Positions 24,753-34,166 are shown, numbered from the stretch's first letter. The stretch is 64,000 nucleotides of DNA from an uncultured Collinsella sp. (GCA_900541145.1 UQIH01000001.1:221636-285635), one strand, 5' to 3'. Program-made: numbers and translations. Notes: a model not told the origin generated them from the sequence alone.

Positions 24753-25436
24753 TTACTCGGCCTCCTGGGCAAGCGCGGCGGTGACGGCGTCCTGGGAAAT
24801 GTCGAGGCCGTAGACGCGAACCTGCTCGACCGTCCGCGCGAAGACGTCCTCGATGGACGCGGTCGCGTCGATGAGCTTTACGCGGTTTGGTTCCTCGGCG
24901 GCGATGGCGCAAAATCCCTGGTAGACACGCTCTTGGAAGGCCATGCCCTTAGCCTCCATGCGATCTGCCGCGCCACGGGCTGCCATGCGCAGCGCCGCCT
25001 GCTCGGGCGTGATGTGATAGACGAGCGTGAGCGCCGGGTGCGTCCCCGCGACGGCCAGGTTGTTGGCATCGCGTACTATCTGGCGATCGAGGCCATCGGC
25101 AAACGCCTGATAGCAAGTTGTGGAATCGTAGAAGCGGTCGCACAGGACCACCTTGCCGGCAGCAAGGGCAGGCGCGATGACCTCGTGCACCAACTGGGCG
25201 CGCGCGGCCTCGTAGAGCAACAACTCGCAGGTGTCGCCCATCGCCGTATTGGCGGGGTCGAGCAGCAGAGCACGGATCTTTTCGCTGATGGCGGTACCGC
25301 CCGGCTCGCGCAGGGTCACAACCTGGTAGCCGGCAAGGTCGAGCGCACGGGCAAGCAGGCGCGCCTGCGTAGATTTACCGGCGCCATCGACACCCTCGAG
25401 CGTAATGAAGCTATGTTGAGCGGGCTCAAAAGCCAT
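24753..25436 (-). CDS. tmk: Thymidylate kinase
   Basis: A 227-residue P-loop kinase making dTDP from dTMP. Motifs are LEGVDGAGKST (Walker A, about 14-24), REPGGT, LCDRFYDST (DR(Y/H) motif) and an Arg-containing lid AARGAADRM. It is the first gene of the tmk-holB-ricT-comFC set. Confidence 0.95.
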   Translation of the reverse strand: MAFEPAQHSFITLEGVDGAGKSTQARLLARALDLAGYQVVTLREPGGTAISEKIRALLLDPANTAMGDTCELLLYEAARAQLVHEVIAPALAAGKVVLCDRFYDSTTCYQAFADGLDRQIVRDANNLAVAGTHPALTLVYHITPEQAALRMAARGAADRMEAKGMAFQERVYQGFCAIAAEEPNRVKLIDATASIEDVFARTVEQVRVYGLDISQDAVTAALAQEAE

Positions 25437-25546
25437 GGGTGCAGCCCCTTCCTACAAGGCGCGTAAATGCGAGTTATAGCAACCAAGCCATGATACCCCA
25501 GGGGCAGGCGCGTCCCAAATCCAACCTAGCCATCGAGGCATCCCCG

Positions 25547-25615
25547 AAGTTGCGATGAAATAGGGACTGATTGAAGCTCTGAGACCGCCAAACAGTCCCT
25601 ATTTCACCGCAACTT
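25547..25615. repeat. Inverted repeat, REPIN-like (AGTTGCGGTGAAATAG family)
   Basis: 23-base arms AAGTTGCGATGAAATAGGGACTG and its complement, one mismatch, flank 23 bases. A second copy with the same core lies at 62390-62456. Confidence 0.8.
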
Positions 25616-25683
25616 ATGATGGGGAATTTTGGACGCTGGGTATAATCGTCGTATTGCATTGAAATGTGGCGAAAGGAGTGGCA

Positions 25684-26667
25684 ATGTCTCGGTATTGCGC
25701 CTCGTGCGGCAAGCTTCTTGCAGATAATGCCAAGTTCTGCACCTCGTGCGGTGCACCTGTTGAGCAAACAACCGCAAGCGATAGCCAGCCCGCTTTTGAG
25801 CAGACCGGCTCCCTTGATACGCCGCAAGTCAAGGCGGACGACCCACTCGCCTATCGCCCCGACCCCGCCGCAGGCCCCGCGGCCGTCGAGACCACGCAGC
25901 GCATACCCGTCGCGAGCGACTCGCCCCAACAGCAGCCGGCTCCCGCATACGCGCCCGCTTCGCCACAGACCCCCGCTCCCAAAAAGAGCGGCACCGGGCC
26001 GCTTATCGCCGTTATCGTTGTGCTGGTGGCGATCATCATCGCCCTGGTCGTTTTCTTTGTGATCAAGCCTTTCGACAACGCCGCCACGCAGACGTCTGCC
26101 GAGGTAGCTAAGCTGCACCATGACGTCGACGACGATGACCTAAAGCCTCTCGGCGATCCCAACAGCCTGTACGACGATGATGACGATGACGACGAGGATG
26201 GCGGCGAAGCAACGCTCTCCGAGCAGAATCTCTACCGCCGACTGAGCGAATACTACGACTTGCTCGAAGACCTCGACAACTACGTCCGTGGCTGCGCGCA
26301 GAACTTCAACGGCAGCTATCTGGAAGAAGATCGAACCACCCGTCAAAATCTCGCCGACGTCGCCGAGCGCACGGAGGACACCATCGAGCAGTATTACGAC
26401 ATCGTCGAGGACCTAGACGTCCCGACGAGCTCCAAGAACTACAGCTCCTGGAAGGACATCATCGCCCTGTACGACGACCTGGATCACCGCATTGACGCAA
26501 TCTGTGATGCCTGGGAGATCAGCCTGAAATACGCCAAGCCTGCGGACCACAAGAATGAGATCGTGGCGCCGCTGTCGCGCGACAACGTGGCGGGCACCAA
26601 TGACAATAAGTACCGCCTAGACTTTGAGGAGCGCTATCCCGGCGCCAAGCCTGTCGAGGTGAACTAG
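25684..26667 (+). CDS. Zinc-ribbon membrane protein with acidic extracytoplasmic part
   Basis: A 327-residue protein: N-terminal zinc ribbon (CASCGKLL..CTSCGAP, residues 5-25), a Pro/Ala-rich linker, one TM helix (about 104-128), then about 200 outer residues beginning with an Asp run (YDDDDDDDEDGG) and ending in helical sequence. GAAAGGAG precedes the ATG at 25684, and TATAAT lies at 25641-25646. The architecture resembles DUF-type zinc-ribbon proteins of unknown role. It stands alone and is divergent from tmk. Confidence 0.85.
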   Translation: MSRYCASCGKLLADNAKFCTSCGAPVEQTTASDSQPAFEQTGSLDTPQVKADDPLAYRPDPAAGPAAVETTQRIPVASDSPQQQPAPAYAPASPQTPAPKKSGTGPLIAVIVVLVAIIIALVVFFVIKPFDNAATQTSAEVAKLHHDVDDDDLKPLGDPNSLYDDDDDDDEDGGEATLSEQNLYRRLSEYYDLLEDLDNYVRGCAQNFNGSYLEEDRTTRQNLADVAERTEDTIEQYYDIVEDLDVPTSSKNYSSWKDIIALYDDLDHRIDAICDAWEISLKYAKPADHKNEIVAPLSRDNVAGTNDNKYRLDFEERYPGAKPVEVN

Positions 26668-26685
26668 CGCTCTGTCGTTCCCGAG

Positions 26686-26743
26686 CCGGCAGTAAGGGAC
26701 GTTCCTAAACTGCCGGCAGAAAAGGAACGTCCCTAACTGCCGG
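26686..26743. repeat. Inverted repeat, REPIN-like (CCGGCAGTTAGGGACGTTCC family)
   Basis: 20-base arms CCGGCAGTAAGGGACGTTCC and GGAACGTCCCTAACTGCCGG, one mismatch, flank 18 bases. The GGGACGTTCC half is shared with the element at 54775-54820. Confidence 0.8.
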
Positions 26744-26745
26744 AT

Positions 26746-26786
26746 AAAAAACGAGCGAGGATTTTGAGGTCCTCGCTCGTTTTTGT
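26746..26786. terminator. Bidirectional terminator
   Basis: A 14-bp stem AAAACGAGCGAGGA/TCCTCGCTCGTTTT has A and T runs on both sides. It separates the convergent zinc-ribbon gene and topA. Confidence 0.92.
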
Positions 26787-26811
26787 TTTAGGTGATGTTT
26801 CGACCGTGCGG

Positions 26812-29403
26812 CTACTTGTCGGCAGCGGTCTTTTTGGTAGTCGACTTCTTGGCCGTCGTCTTTTTGGCGGTCGTCTTCTTGGCAGCAGTCTTCTTGGCCG
26901 CCGTCGTCTTCTTGGCCGTGCTCGCCTTAGTCGTAGTCTTGCGGCCGCGGGCCGGCTTCTTCTCCTTGGTCGGACAGTCCATGTTGACGCAGATACGCCA
27001 CGGGCCGCGCGCCGTGTTGACCACCACGATGGGGGCGCCGCACTCGGGGCAGGTCTCACCCGTCGCCTCGAGCTTACCGCGCGCCGGTAGAGGATAGCTC
27101 ACGCCGCAATCGTCATAGTTGGTGCAGCGGATAAAGCGCTTGCCGCTCTTCTCGCTCTTGTGCGCGATCAGGTCGCCATGGCGTCCGGCCTCGGCACACA
27201 CCTTGCACTCGCCCACCTTAAGGTCGGGCTCGTAGTTGGTGGGGCATGTGGGGTTCACGCAAATCTCGAAGGCCTTCTGGCGGAACGGCTGACACTTAAT
27301 GCGCGGCGCACCGCACTCGGGACACACGGCGGCCTCGCCCTCGAGCGGGCTCACCTTGACGCCACTCGGCACCGGATAGGTCACGTCGCAGTCGGGCCAT
27401 CCCATGCAGCCGATAAAGCTGCCGCGGGTCTTGGCGCTAGTCTTCATAACCAGGTCCTTGCCGCACTTGGGACAGGCGCCCACGCGTGCATCGGCCGTGA
27501 CGGCGTCGCTGATGGCGTCGCCCAGCTCCTGCGTATGCTTGAGCAGCTCGTCGAGCACGCCGGCCAGCAGTGCGCGCGAGTGCGTCACGACATGCTCTTC
27601 GGTGTCCTCGCCGCGCTCGACGCGGGTCATGTCGCCGTCGAGCTCGCTGGTCATATCGGGGCTCGTGATGCGCGGGGCAAACTGCGTCAGCGCATCGATG
27701 ATGGCGATGCCCAGCTGACTCGGCTCCACGGGATCGTTTTTGAGGTAGCGCACGGCGTACAGGCGCTCGATGATGCTCGCGCGCGTGGACTTGGTGCCCA
27801 AGCCGCGCTTCTCCATCTCCTGCACGAGTTTACCCTGGCTGTAGCGTGCGGGCGGCTCGGTCTGCTTTGCCTCGAGCTTAATGTCGAACACATCAACCGT
27901 ATCGCCCTGCTCCAGCGGCGGCATCTGCTCGTCGCGCTTGAGTCCGTACGGGTATGCCTCGCGGAAACCCGGGGTCACGAGCACATCGCCCGAAGCCACG
28001 AACGGCTCACCGTTCACGTCGAGCTCGAGCTTGGTGTTCTCGATGGTCGCGGGACCCATAAGCGTCGCCAGGAAGCGGCGGGCGATAAGATCGTAGAGTT
28101 TGCGTTGGCCGCCATCAAGCGTGGACGGATCGCCCTCGCCCGTGGGGTAGATAGGCGGGTGGTCGGTGGTCTCGACCTTGCCGCGCGTGGGCTTCATGGG
28201 ACCGGCGAGCACCTTTTTGCACACGGGCGCCAGCGCCGGGTTAATCTTTGCCAGGTCACTCACCACGGCGCCCAGATCGAGCGTCGCGGGGTACACGGTG
28301 TTGTCGACACGCGGGTAGCTGATGAGGCCCGCCATGTAGAGGGACTCGGCGATGCGCATGGTACGCGCAGGCGAGATGCCCTCGGCTGCGGCGGCAGCCT
28401 GCAGCGAGGTGGTCGCAAACGGCGTGGGCGGCTGCTGCTTGCGCGAGCGCTTGGTCACCGCGGCGACGGTTGCCGTCGCGACGCCGTCGACATGGTTGTA
28501 CGCCGTCTCGGCAGCATCCTTGTCGGTAAAGCGTGCCGTCTTGTGCGCAATCTTAAAGCGGTCGTCCTCGGCAGCACTCTGCGCGGCGCCCATGCCACGG
28601 ATCTGCCAATAGTCCTCGGGCACAAACGCCATGCGCTCGCGCTCGCGCTCGACCACCAGGGCAAGCGTCGGCGTCTGCACGCGGCCGGCGGAACGCACGT
28701 TGCCAAAACCGCCAAACTTGGCGAGCGTCAGGTAGCGCGTGAGCACCGCGCCCCAGATGAGGTCGATGTGCTGACGGCTCTCGCCGGCGTCGGCCAGGTT
28801 CTGGTCGAGCGAGACAAGGTTATCGAAGGCCTGCGTGATCTCGGCCTTGGTAAACGAAGAATACTGGGCGCGGGCGACCGGCAGGTCGGGCGCAGCCTCG
28901 CGCACCTTGTTGAGGGCGTCCGAACCGATCAGCTCGCCCTCGCGATCGAAGTCCGTGGCGATGATGACGCTGTCGGACTTCTTGGCAAGGTTCTTGAGCG
29001 AACGAATGAGCTCCTTCTCGGCCGGTAGCTTAATGACGGGCGCCCAGGTGAGATAGGGCAGGCTCTCGAGCTTCCAGCCCTTGATGGAGATGCCATCGGC
29101 AAGAAACGGCTTGCGCTTGGTGTCGTAGGGCGGGCGTGCCAAGCCATCGGGTATGTCGGCCGGCAGCATCTCGCCGTCCTCGGTGACCGAATACCAGCCC
29201 AGCTTTTTATCGAACAGCACGCTGTCGCAAAAATCGGGCGCGAGGATGTGACCGGCAAGACCGATCGTCACGCACTCCTCGCCCTTCCACTCAAAACGGT
29301 AGATGGCGGTGTTGTACACCTTGTCCTTTTTGGGTTTGCCCGTGGACAGCCGCTCGGCAATCTGACGCGCGGCGTCATTTTTCTCGGCGATGATGAGCTT
29401 CAA
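26812..29403 (-). CDS. topA: Type IA DNA topoisomerase I, archaeal-type architecture
   Basis: An 863-residue enzyme: TOPRIM domain (1-150, KLIIAEKNDAARQIAE, TDFDREGELIG), the strand-passage core with the active-site Tyr in GLISYPRVDN (near residue 360), four-Cys zinc modules (CPKCGKDL, CPECGAPR, CKVCAEAG, CPECGAPI), and a Lys/Thr/Ala tail of TTAKK-like repeats. It relaxes negative supercoils. Sequence style is closer to archaeal TopA or Topo III than to E. coli TopA. It ends the tatB-tatC-hypA-hypB-topA gene run, 54 bases after hypB. Confidence 0.92.
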   Translation of the reverse strand: MKLIIAEKNDAARQIAERLSTGKPKKDKVYNTAIYRFEWKGEECVTIGLAGHILAPDFCDSVLFDKKLGWYSVTEDGEMLPADIPDGLARPPYDTKRKPFLADGISIKGWKLESLPYLTWAPVIKLPAEKELIRSLKNLAKKSDSVIIATDFDREGELIGSDALNKVREAAPDLPVARAQYSSFTKAEITQAFDNLVSLDQNLADAGESRQHIDLIWGAVLTRYLTLAKFGGFGNVRSAGRVQTPTLALVVERERERMAFVPEDYWQIRGMGAAQSAAEDDRFKIAHKTARFTDKDAAETAYNHVDGVATATVAAVTKRSRKQQPPTPFATTSLQAAAAAEGISPARTMRIAESLYMAGLISYPRVDNTVYPATLDLGAVVSDLAKINPALAPVCKKVLAGPMKPTRGKVETTDHPPIYPTGEGDPSTLDGGQRKLYDLIARRFLATLMGPATIENTKLELDVNGEPFVASGDVLVTPGFREAYPYGLKRDEQMPPLEQGDTVDVFDIKLEAKQTEPPARYSQGKLVQEMEKRGLGTKSTRASIIERLYAVRYLKNDPVEPSQLGIAIIDALTQFAPRITSPDMTSELDGDMTRVERGEDTEEHVVTHSRALLAGVLDELLKHTQELGDAISDAVTADARVGACPKCGKDLVMKTSAKTRGSFIGCMGWPDCDVTYPVPSGVKVSPLEGEAAVCPECGAPRIKCQPFRQKAFEICVNPTCPTNYEPDLKVGECKVCAEAGRHGDLIAHKSEKSGKRFIRCTNYDDCGVSYPLPARGKLEATGETCPECGAPIVVVNTARGPWRICVNMDCPTKEKKPARGRKTTTKASTAKKTTAAKKTAAKKTTAKKTTAKKSTTKKTAADK

Positions 29404-29457
29404 AAGAGGCTCCTATCTCGTGTCTCTGCGGCTACGCCCGCCCGTATGGCGGCCGAT

Positions 29458-30141
29458 TTACGCCCTTGCTTGCTCGATCTGCCCGATGAGCCAATCGCAC
29501 CAGGCATCCATGCCCTCGCCCTTGCGCGCGCTCACGGCAAACCGCGGCGCCTGCGGATTGAGGTCATCGAGTGTCTTAGTATACCTATCCATGTCAAAAT
29601 CGAAAGCCGGGGCCACGTCGACCTTATTGAGCAGCTGCGCGCCAGCGTGCTGGAAGATGCCCGGGTACTTGATGGGCTTGTCGTCGCCCTCGGGCACCGA
29701 GAGAATCATGATGGACAGGTTCTCACCCAGGTCAAAGTCGACCGGGCAGACCAAGTTGCCCACGTTTTCGATAAAGATGACGTCGATGTTCTCCAGACCG
29801 ACGGCCTGGTCGAACGCGTCAACGGCCTCCATGATCATGTTGCCCTCGAGGTGGCACAGGCCACCCGTGTTGATCTGGATGGCGGGCATGCCGGCTTCCT
29901 TCATGGTGATGGCGTCGACATCCGAGGCAATATCGCCCTCGATGACGGCACAGCGCAGGCCAGCCTTGTCGCGCAGGCGCTCGTTGGTGCCCAGGATCGT
30001 GGTGGTCTTGCCCGAACCGGGGCTCGACAGCACATTGATCACATAGGTGTTTGTCTCTTTAAATCGCTGTCGCAGCTGATCTGCCAGGCGCTCATTGCGC
30101 GACAGAATCGGCGACGCGATATCAATCGTTTTCTCAGCCAT
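29458..30141 (-). CDS. hypB: Nickel-insertion GTPase HypB
   Basis: A 227-residue SIMIBI GTPase. LSSPGSGKTTT is the P-loop, GGLCHLEG holds the Cys-His metal site between subunits, FIENVGNLVCP is switch-like, and NKVD gives guanine specificity. HypB helps load nickel into NiFe-hydrogenase. There is no N-terminal CxxCGC nickel motif. The ATG at 30141 follows AAGGAG. It is behind hypA, but no hydrogenase structural gene lies in the window. Confidence 0.95.
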   Translation of the reverse strand: MAEKTIDIASPILSRNERLADQLRQRFKETNTYVINVLSSPGSGKTTTILGTNERLRDKAGLRCAVIEGDIASDVDAITMKEAGMPAIQINTGGLCHLEGNMIMEAVDAFDQAVGLENIDVIFIENVGNLVCPVDFDLGENLSIMILSVPEGDDKPIKYPGIFQHAGAQLLNKVDVAPAFDFDMDRYTKTLDDLNPQAPRFAVSARKGEGMDAWCDWLIGQIEQARA

Positions 30142-30196
30142 ACTCGGCACTCCTTACTTTGGCCCCTTTATACCCCATCACCAGATGGCTAGCGGG

Positions 30197-30553
30197 CTAA
30201 TCGTCGGGGGTTTCGATTTCGATACTTGCGATGTCGAGCTCGCGGCCGTGCAGCAGACGCACGTTGGCGCCGCCACATTGGGGACAGCGGCAATGGAAGC
30301 GATCGTGCTCAAAGACCTCCCCGCAGTCCAGACACTCGCTTTGTGGATGGACTTCCTCCACGGCAAGCTCGCAACCTCGCGTGAGCGGGTCCTCATCGCG
30401 AAATGTCTCCCACGCAAAGTCGAGCGCCTCGCGCACAACTTCGGTCATATCCCCGATACGCAGCGTTACCAAAACGGCGCGCGAGGCCCCCGCCCCACGC
30501 GCCGCGCGAATCACTGTATCGAGTATGCCGTTGACAATGCCAACCTCGTGCAT
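30197..30553 (-). CDS. hypA: Nickel-insertion protein HypA
   Basis: A 118-residue metallochaperone. MHE at the N-terminus gives the nickel ligand His2, and CLDCGEVF..CPQCGG holds the structural zinc. It delivers nickel with HypB. It follows tatC by 6 bases, suggesting one transcript with the Tat genes. Hydrogenases are typical Tat substrates, which would make this grouping sensible. Confidence 0.95.
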   Translation of the reverse strand: MHEVGIVNGILDTVIRAARGAGASRAVLVTLRIGDMTEVVREALDFAWETFRDEDPLTRGCELAVEEVHPQSECLDCGEVFEHDRFHCRCPQCGGANVRLLHGRELDIASIEIETPDD

Positions 30554-30559
30554 ACCGAT

Positions 30560-31351
30560 TTACTCCTCGTCGTCCTCATCGTCCGAGAACAGGTCCAGAC
30601 GGCTCACAAACAGGCCCTCCTTGCCCTCGCGCGCGGTAATGACCACGCGGGCAATGGCGAGCGAAATCTCGTAGAGCGAGAGCAGGGCACCATACATGAG
30701 GCCCAGCGTAACGGGCGAGCCGTCGGGCGTAATCACAGCCGAGCCCACAAGCAGGCCCACGTACACGTAGCGCCAGGCGCCGCGGAAGGCCGCGTAGGAC
30801 ACGATGTGGAAGACGGACAGGTAGAAGATGATGAGCGGCAGCTCAAACGCCACGCCAAAGCCGATCATAAAGAGCAGCTCCATGTTGACGTAGTTCTCCA
30901 GGTCGGGCAGCGCCGTGGCGACGGCCGAGGTCTCGCCGATGAGCCACTCAAAGCCTGCCGGGATAATGATGAAGTAGCAGAAGATGGCACCCAGGAAGAA
31001 CAGCACCGTCGAGGCGAGTACCGTAGGCACGACCCACTTGCGCTCGTTGGGACGCAGTGCCGGCAGGAAAAACGCCAGAATCTGCCAGATGATCATGGGC
31101 GTGCACATGACCACGGCCATCTTGATGGCCAGCGAGAAGCGCAGGCCAAAGCCGCCGAGCGTGGTGGTGATGTAGAACTTACCGTCCGGCACAAACGAGC
31201 GGATGGGATCTTCCAGGATATCGAGCACCACGGGCGTGGCGAAGTACAGCACGATAGCGGCGGCAAACACCGACACGACCACGATAGTCAGACGGCGACG
31301 GAGCTCTCCCAGGTGATCGAAGAGCGGCATGCGCGCAGGTCCGATAGGCAT
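30560..31351 (-). CDS. tatC: Twin-arginine translocase subunit TatC
   Basis: A 263-residue membrane protein with six hydrophobic segments. FDHLGELRRRL (residues 10-20) is the TatC N-terminal signature, and PLIIFYLSVFHIV is in the conserved TM4 region. It receives twin-arginine signal peptides. Its ATG overlaps the tatB stop by one base (TAATG), indicating coupling. The C-terminus is acidic. Confidence 0.95.
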   Translation of the reverse strand: MPIGPARMPLFDHLGELRRRLTIVVVSVFAAAIVLYFATPVVLDILEDPIRSFVPDGKFYITTTLGGFGLRFSLAIKMAVVMCTPMIIWQILAFFLPALRPNERKWVVPTVLASTVLFFLGAIFCYFIIIPAGFEWLIGETSAVATALPDLENYVNMELLFMIGFGVAFELPLIIFYLSVFHIVSYAAFRGAWRYVYVGLLVGSAVITPDGSPVTLGLMYGALLSLYEISLAIARVVITAREGKEGLFVSRLDLFSDDEDDEE

Positions 31352-31938
31352 TACTCATCGCCTCCCTTCGGGGTGTCGGCGGCAGCGGCCTCGTCCTCGT
31401 CCTCGTCCTCGGCCTCGAGCTCGCGAGCGAGCTGGTCGACGACGGCCTTGCGCTTGCGGGGACGACGGGCATAGAGGTCGGCCGTCGTGGGCTCTGCCGG
31501 CTCAGGCTCGGGCTCCGGTTCTGCAGCGGAAGCGGGCTCGACGACAGGCTCGGCGGCAGCGGCAGGCTCTGCCTCGGCGTTCTCGGCGCCCTCGCCCTCA
31601 GCAGCAGCCTCGCTCGCGGCCTTCTCGGCAGCAAGGCGGGCACGGCGCTCGGCAAAGGTCTCCTTCTTGGCGGGCGCTGCCGCCTCGGCGGCATCCTCGT
31701 CCGCATCGGAATCGTCATCGACGGCAGCCTTCTTGGGCTTGACCGGGGCCGACGCGGCCTCGCTCACCGGATCGATTATCTCGGACTGAACAACGGCCGT
31801 CATCTTTTCCTGCGTCTCGCGGAACTGACGAATGGCACGGCCGATCGTGCGGCCCATCTGTGGGAGCTTATCCGGGCCAAACAGCAAAAAGCCGAAGACC
31901 ACGATGATCGCGAGCTCACCCTCTCCAATACCAAACAC
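31351..31938 (-). CDS. tatB: TatA/TatB-family translocase subunit
   Basis: A 195-residue protein: N-terminal TM helix and hinge (FGIGEGELAIIVVFGFLLFGPDKLP), an amphipathic helix (MGRTIGRAIRQFRET), then a long Ala/Glu/Pro-rich tail. The length and Glu in the TM resemble TatB, but TatA/B assignment is not certain. I chose the GTG at 31938 after TTGGAGGT; the longer ATG start would put a charged stretch before the TM helix. Confidence 0.88.
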   Translation of the reverse strand: MFGIGEGELAIIVVFGFLLFGPDKLPQMGRTIGRAIRQFRETQEKMTAVVQSEIIDPVSEAASAPVKPKKAAVDDDSDADEDAAEAAAPAKKETFAERRARLAAEKAASEAAAEGEGAENAEAEPAAAAEPVVEPASAAEPEPEPEPAEPTTADLYARRPRKRKAVVDQLARELEAEDEDEDEAAAADTPKGGDE

Positions 31939-32091
31939 ACATACCTCCAAGGCTCGATGTGAGTCGAGCCCGCACCGCGCCATTCGGCCGGAACTCGTCT
32001 ATTCATTCGGTCAAGTATAGCGCCCGGACACCAAAACGTCCGAGCGCATCACAAACATATGCCAAATGGCACGCCCTTTTGGGGGCAAAGA

Positions 32092-32406
32092 TTATGCAGC
32101 GGTGATTGAAATCTCCTGGTCGACACCCAACAGCTGAACCACGCGCATCACCGGGGGCTGCACATTGGTGCAGCTAAAGAGTTTGCCGTGGTCGACCGCG
32201 TGGTGTGCGGCGCCCACGAGCACGCCAATGCCCGTCGAATCGATGTAGCTCACCTGGGCAAAATCGAGCTCAACGGCCTCAGTGGGCTGCTCGAGCGCCA
32301 GGTCGATGGCATTGCGCAGGCTATCGGCGTTAGAGATATCGATCTCGCCGGTTACCTTAATGGTGTAGAGCTCTGGCGTGGGGTTGGTGGAAATACCCAA
32401 ATCCAT
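32092..32406 (-). CDS. STAS-domain anti-sigma factor antagonist
   Basis: A 104-residue single STAS domain like SpoIIAA/RsbV. VSYIDSTGIGVLVGA contains the phosphorylatable Ser (about residue 57). Such proteins free a sigma factor by binding its anti-sigma kinase. No kinase or sigma gene is nearby, so its partners are unknown. Confidence 0.9.
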   Translation of the reverse strand: MDLGISTNPTPELYTIKVTGEIDISNADSLRNAIDLALEQPTEAVELDFAQVSYIDSTGIGVLVGAAHHAVDHGKLFSCTNVQPPVMRVVQLLGVDQEISITAA

Positions 32407-32457
32407 GTATACGCTCCTTTACGTATCGAAAGTGCGGATAGTACGGGAAGCCGCGCG

Positions 32458-33762
32458 TTAGGCGCGCTCGGCACGCGCAAGCTCGGCAGCGACAAGCTTG
32501 ACGGCCAGCACCAGCACATCGAGCGCGGCCTCCAGGTCCTCGACCGTGGGATAGCTCGGCGCGATGCGGATGTTGGTGTCGCGCGGGTCCTTGCCATAAG
32601 GCCAGGTGGCACCAGCCGGCGTGAGCTTGACGCCCAGGTCGGCGCAGAGCGCGGCGACCTTCTGGGCTGAACCCTCGGGACCATCGAAGCTTACAAAGTA
32701 GCCGCCGCGGGGGTGCGTCCAGGTGGCGCAGCCCGTGTCGCCCAAGCCCTCGGTGAGCTTGCGCTCGACAGCCTCAAAGCGCGGGCGCAAGAACTCGGCA
32801 TGCTTTTTCATGTGCTCCTTGACCGCCTCGATGGTGGGAAGGAAGCGCACGTGACGCAGCTGGTTGAGCTTGTCGGCACTGATGAGGCCGGCCTTCAGGC
32901 GCTTGGAGAACTCCGCGATAACCGCGGGGCTCGCACCGATAAAGCCGATACCGGCACCCGGGAAGGTGATCTTGGACGTCGAGGCGAATGCCACCACGCG
33001 GTCCTCGGTGCCCGCCGCGCGGGCAAGATCAAAGATGTTGGCGAGCTCGTCGGGCTCGTCGTACAGGTCGTGCACGCAGTAGGCGTTGTCCCAGAAGATG
33101 CGGAAATCGGGCGCGGCCGTGTGCATCTCGACCAGGCGGCGCACGGTGTCCTCGCTAAAGGTGATACCCGTGGGGTTGGAATACTTGGGCACGCACCAGA
33201 TGCCCTTGATGGAATCGTCGGCGGCAACGAGGCGCTCGATCTCGTCCATATCGGGGCCGTTGTCGGTCATCGCGACGGGAACGTTCTCGATACCCAAGTC
33301 GGCGGTAATGCCAAAGTGGCGATCGTAGCCGGGAACCGGGCACAGGAACTTGACCTTCTTGCCGTCGTGCGCTGCCTCGTAAGCCTCCCAAGGATCGCTA
33401 CCACACGAGCCGCAACGCCAGAACATACCGGCGATATCGTGCTCGATCAGCAAGCTCGACGAACCCAGCACGAGCGTCTGCTCGGCGGGGCAACCCAGGA
33501 ACTCCCCCGCCAGCTTGCGTGCCGAGGGAATGCCCTCAAAGCAACCGTAGTTGGAGCAGTCGACATTGCCGTCGTGCAGATCGGCATCGGCATTGAGGAT
33601 ATCGAGCATGGGTCGAGAGATGTCCACCTGGGAGGGCGACGGCTTGCCGCGGGCCATGTCGAGCGCCAGGCCCTTGGCCTTGACCTCGGCGACCTCGGCC
33701 TTGAGCGCCTCGATGGCGGCATCGAGTTCGGTGGTTTCCATCTTCTGGTAGATCGTCTGCAT
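32458..33762 (-). CDS. Class Ic aspartate aminotransferase
   Basis: A 434-residue PLP enzyme. The N-terminal LDMARGKPSPSQVDIS and YGCFEGIPSARKL, the ASTSKITFPGAGIGF loop with the PLP Lys (about residue 255), and NIRIAPSYP near the end match class Ic enzymes such as mycobacterial Rv3722c. It should interconvert aspartate/glutamate with their keto acids. It is transcribed alone, with a TATACT box about 45 bases upstream of the start. Confidence 0.88.
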   Translation of the reverse strand: MQTIYQKMETTELDAAIEALKAEVAEVKAKGLALDMARGKPSPSQVDISRPMLDILNADADLHDGNVDCSNYGCFEGIPSARKLAGEFLGCPAEQTLVLGSSSLLIEHDIAGMFWRCGSCGSDPWEAYEAAHDGKKVKFLCPVPGYDRHFGITADLGIENVPVAMTDNGPDMDEIERLVAADDSIKGIWCVPKYSNPTGITFSEDTVRRLVEMHTAAPDFRIFWDNAYCVHDLYDEPDELANIFDLARAAGTEDRVVAFASTSKITFPGAGIGFIGASPAVIAEFSKRLKAGLISADKLNQLRHVRFLPTIEAVKEHMKKHAEFLRPRFEAVERKLTEGLGDTGCATWTHPRGGYFVSFDGPEGSAQKVAALCADLGVKLTPAGATWPYGKDPRDTNIRIAPSYPTVEDLEAALDVLVLAVKLVAAELARAERA

Positions 33763-33911
33763 GGGTGCGACCTTTCACGAAGCGGTACGTTGCAATTCTT
33801 CTAAGTATAGACCGCCACCGTCGCAACGTTATGAAGCCGTGATAGATTAAGTCCATCGCAATGAATTACGAATCGCCGCGCATGCCGGCGTGAAGCGCCC
33901 AAGGAGGCACT

Positions 33912-34166
33912 ATGGAGTACGGATCATTCCAGGCCGAGGAATTCGGCGACCTGCAGCGCCTGGTCGACGGACTATTTTACGACCGTCACGCCATCGACCG
34001 CCTGGATCTGATCGTACAGGCCGAAATCTTGGACCTGGCGCCCGATCTCATGGAAATCGTCAACCTGCTACCGCCCGGCTATTACGACCGCCAGTCACTT
34101 TGCGACCAGCTCAACTCCGCCTTGGCCGCCCACGGCTGGGGCGCCATCTACGGCACCGTGGAATAA
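33912..34166 (+). CDS. Small conserved hypothetical protein
   Basis: An 84-residue acidic soluble protein (EYGSFQAEEFGDLQRLVDGL at the start). AAGGAGG sits 5 bases upstream of the ATG, a strong site, and a terminator follows. No domain recognised. It is divergent from the aminotransferase gene. Confidence 0.75.
   Translation: MEYGSFQAEEFGDLQRLVDGLFYDRHAIDRLDLIVQAEILDLAPDLMEIVNLLPPGYYDRQSLCDQLNSALAAHGWGAIYGTVE

Noticed and set aside
25547..25615. CRISPR-like repeat
   Set aside because: The repeats here are single inverted pairs, not arrays with regular spacers; no CRISPR array was seen anywhere in the window.
25474..26121. 215-codon minus-strand frame
   Set aside because: It is antisense to the zinc-ribbon gene and includes the inverted repeat at 25547-25615.
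27160..29028. 622-codon open frame on the plus strand
   Set aside because: It is antisense to topA, has no ribosome site, and its composition is that of a GC-rich shadow frame. The topA motifs on the minus strand are decisive.
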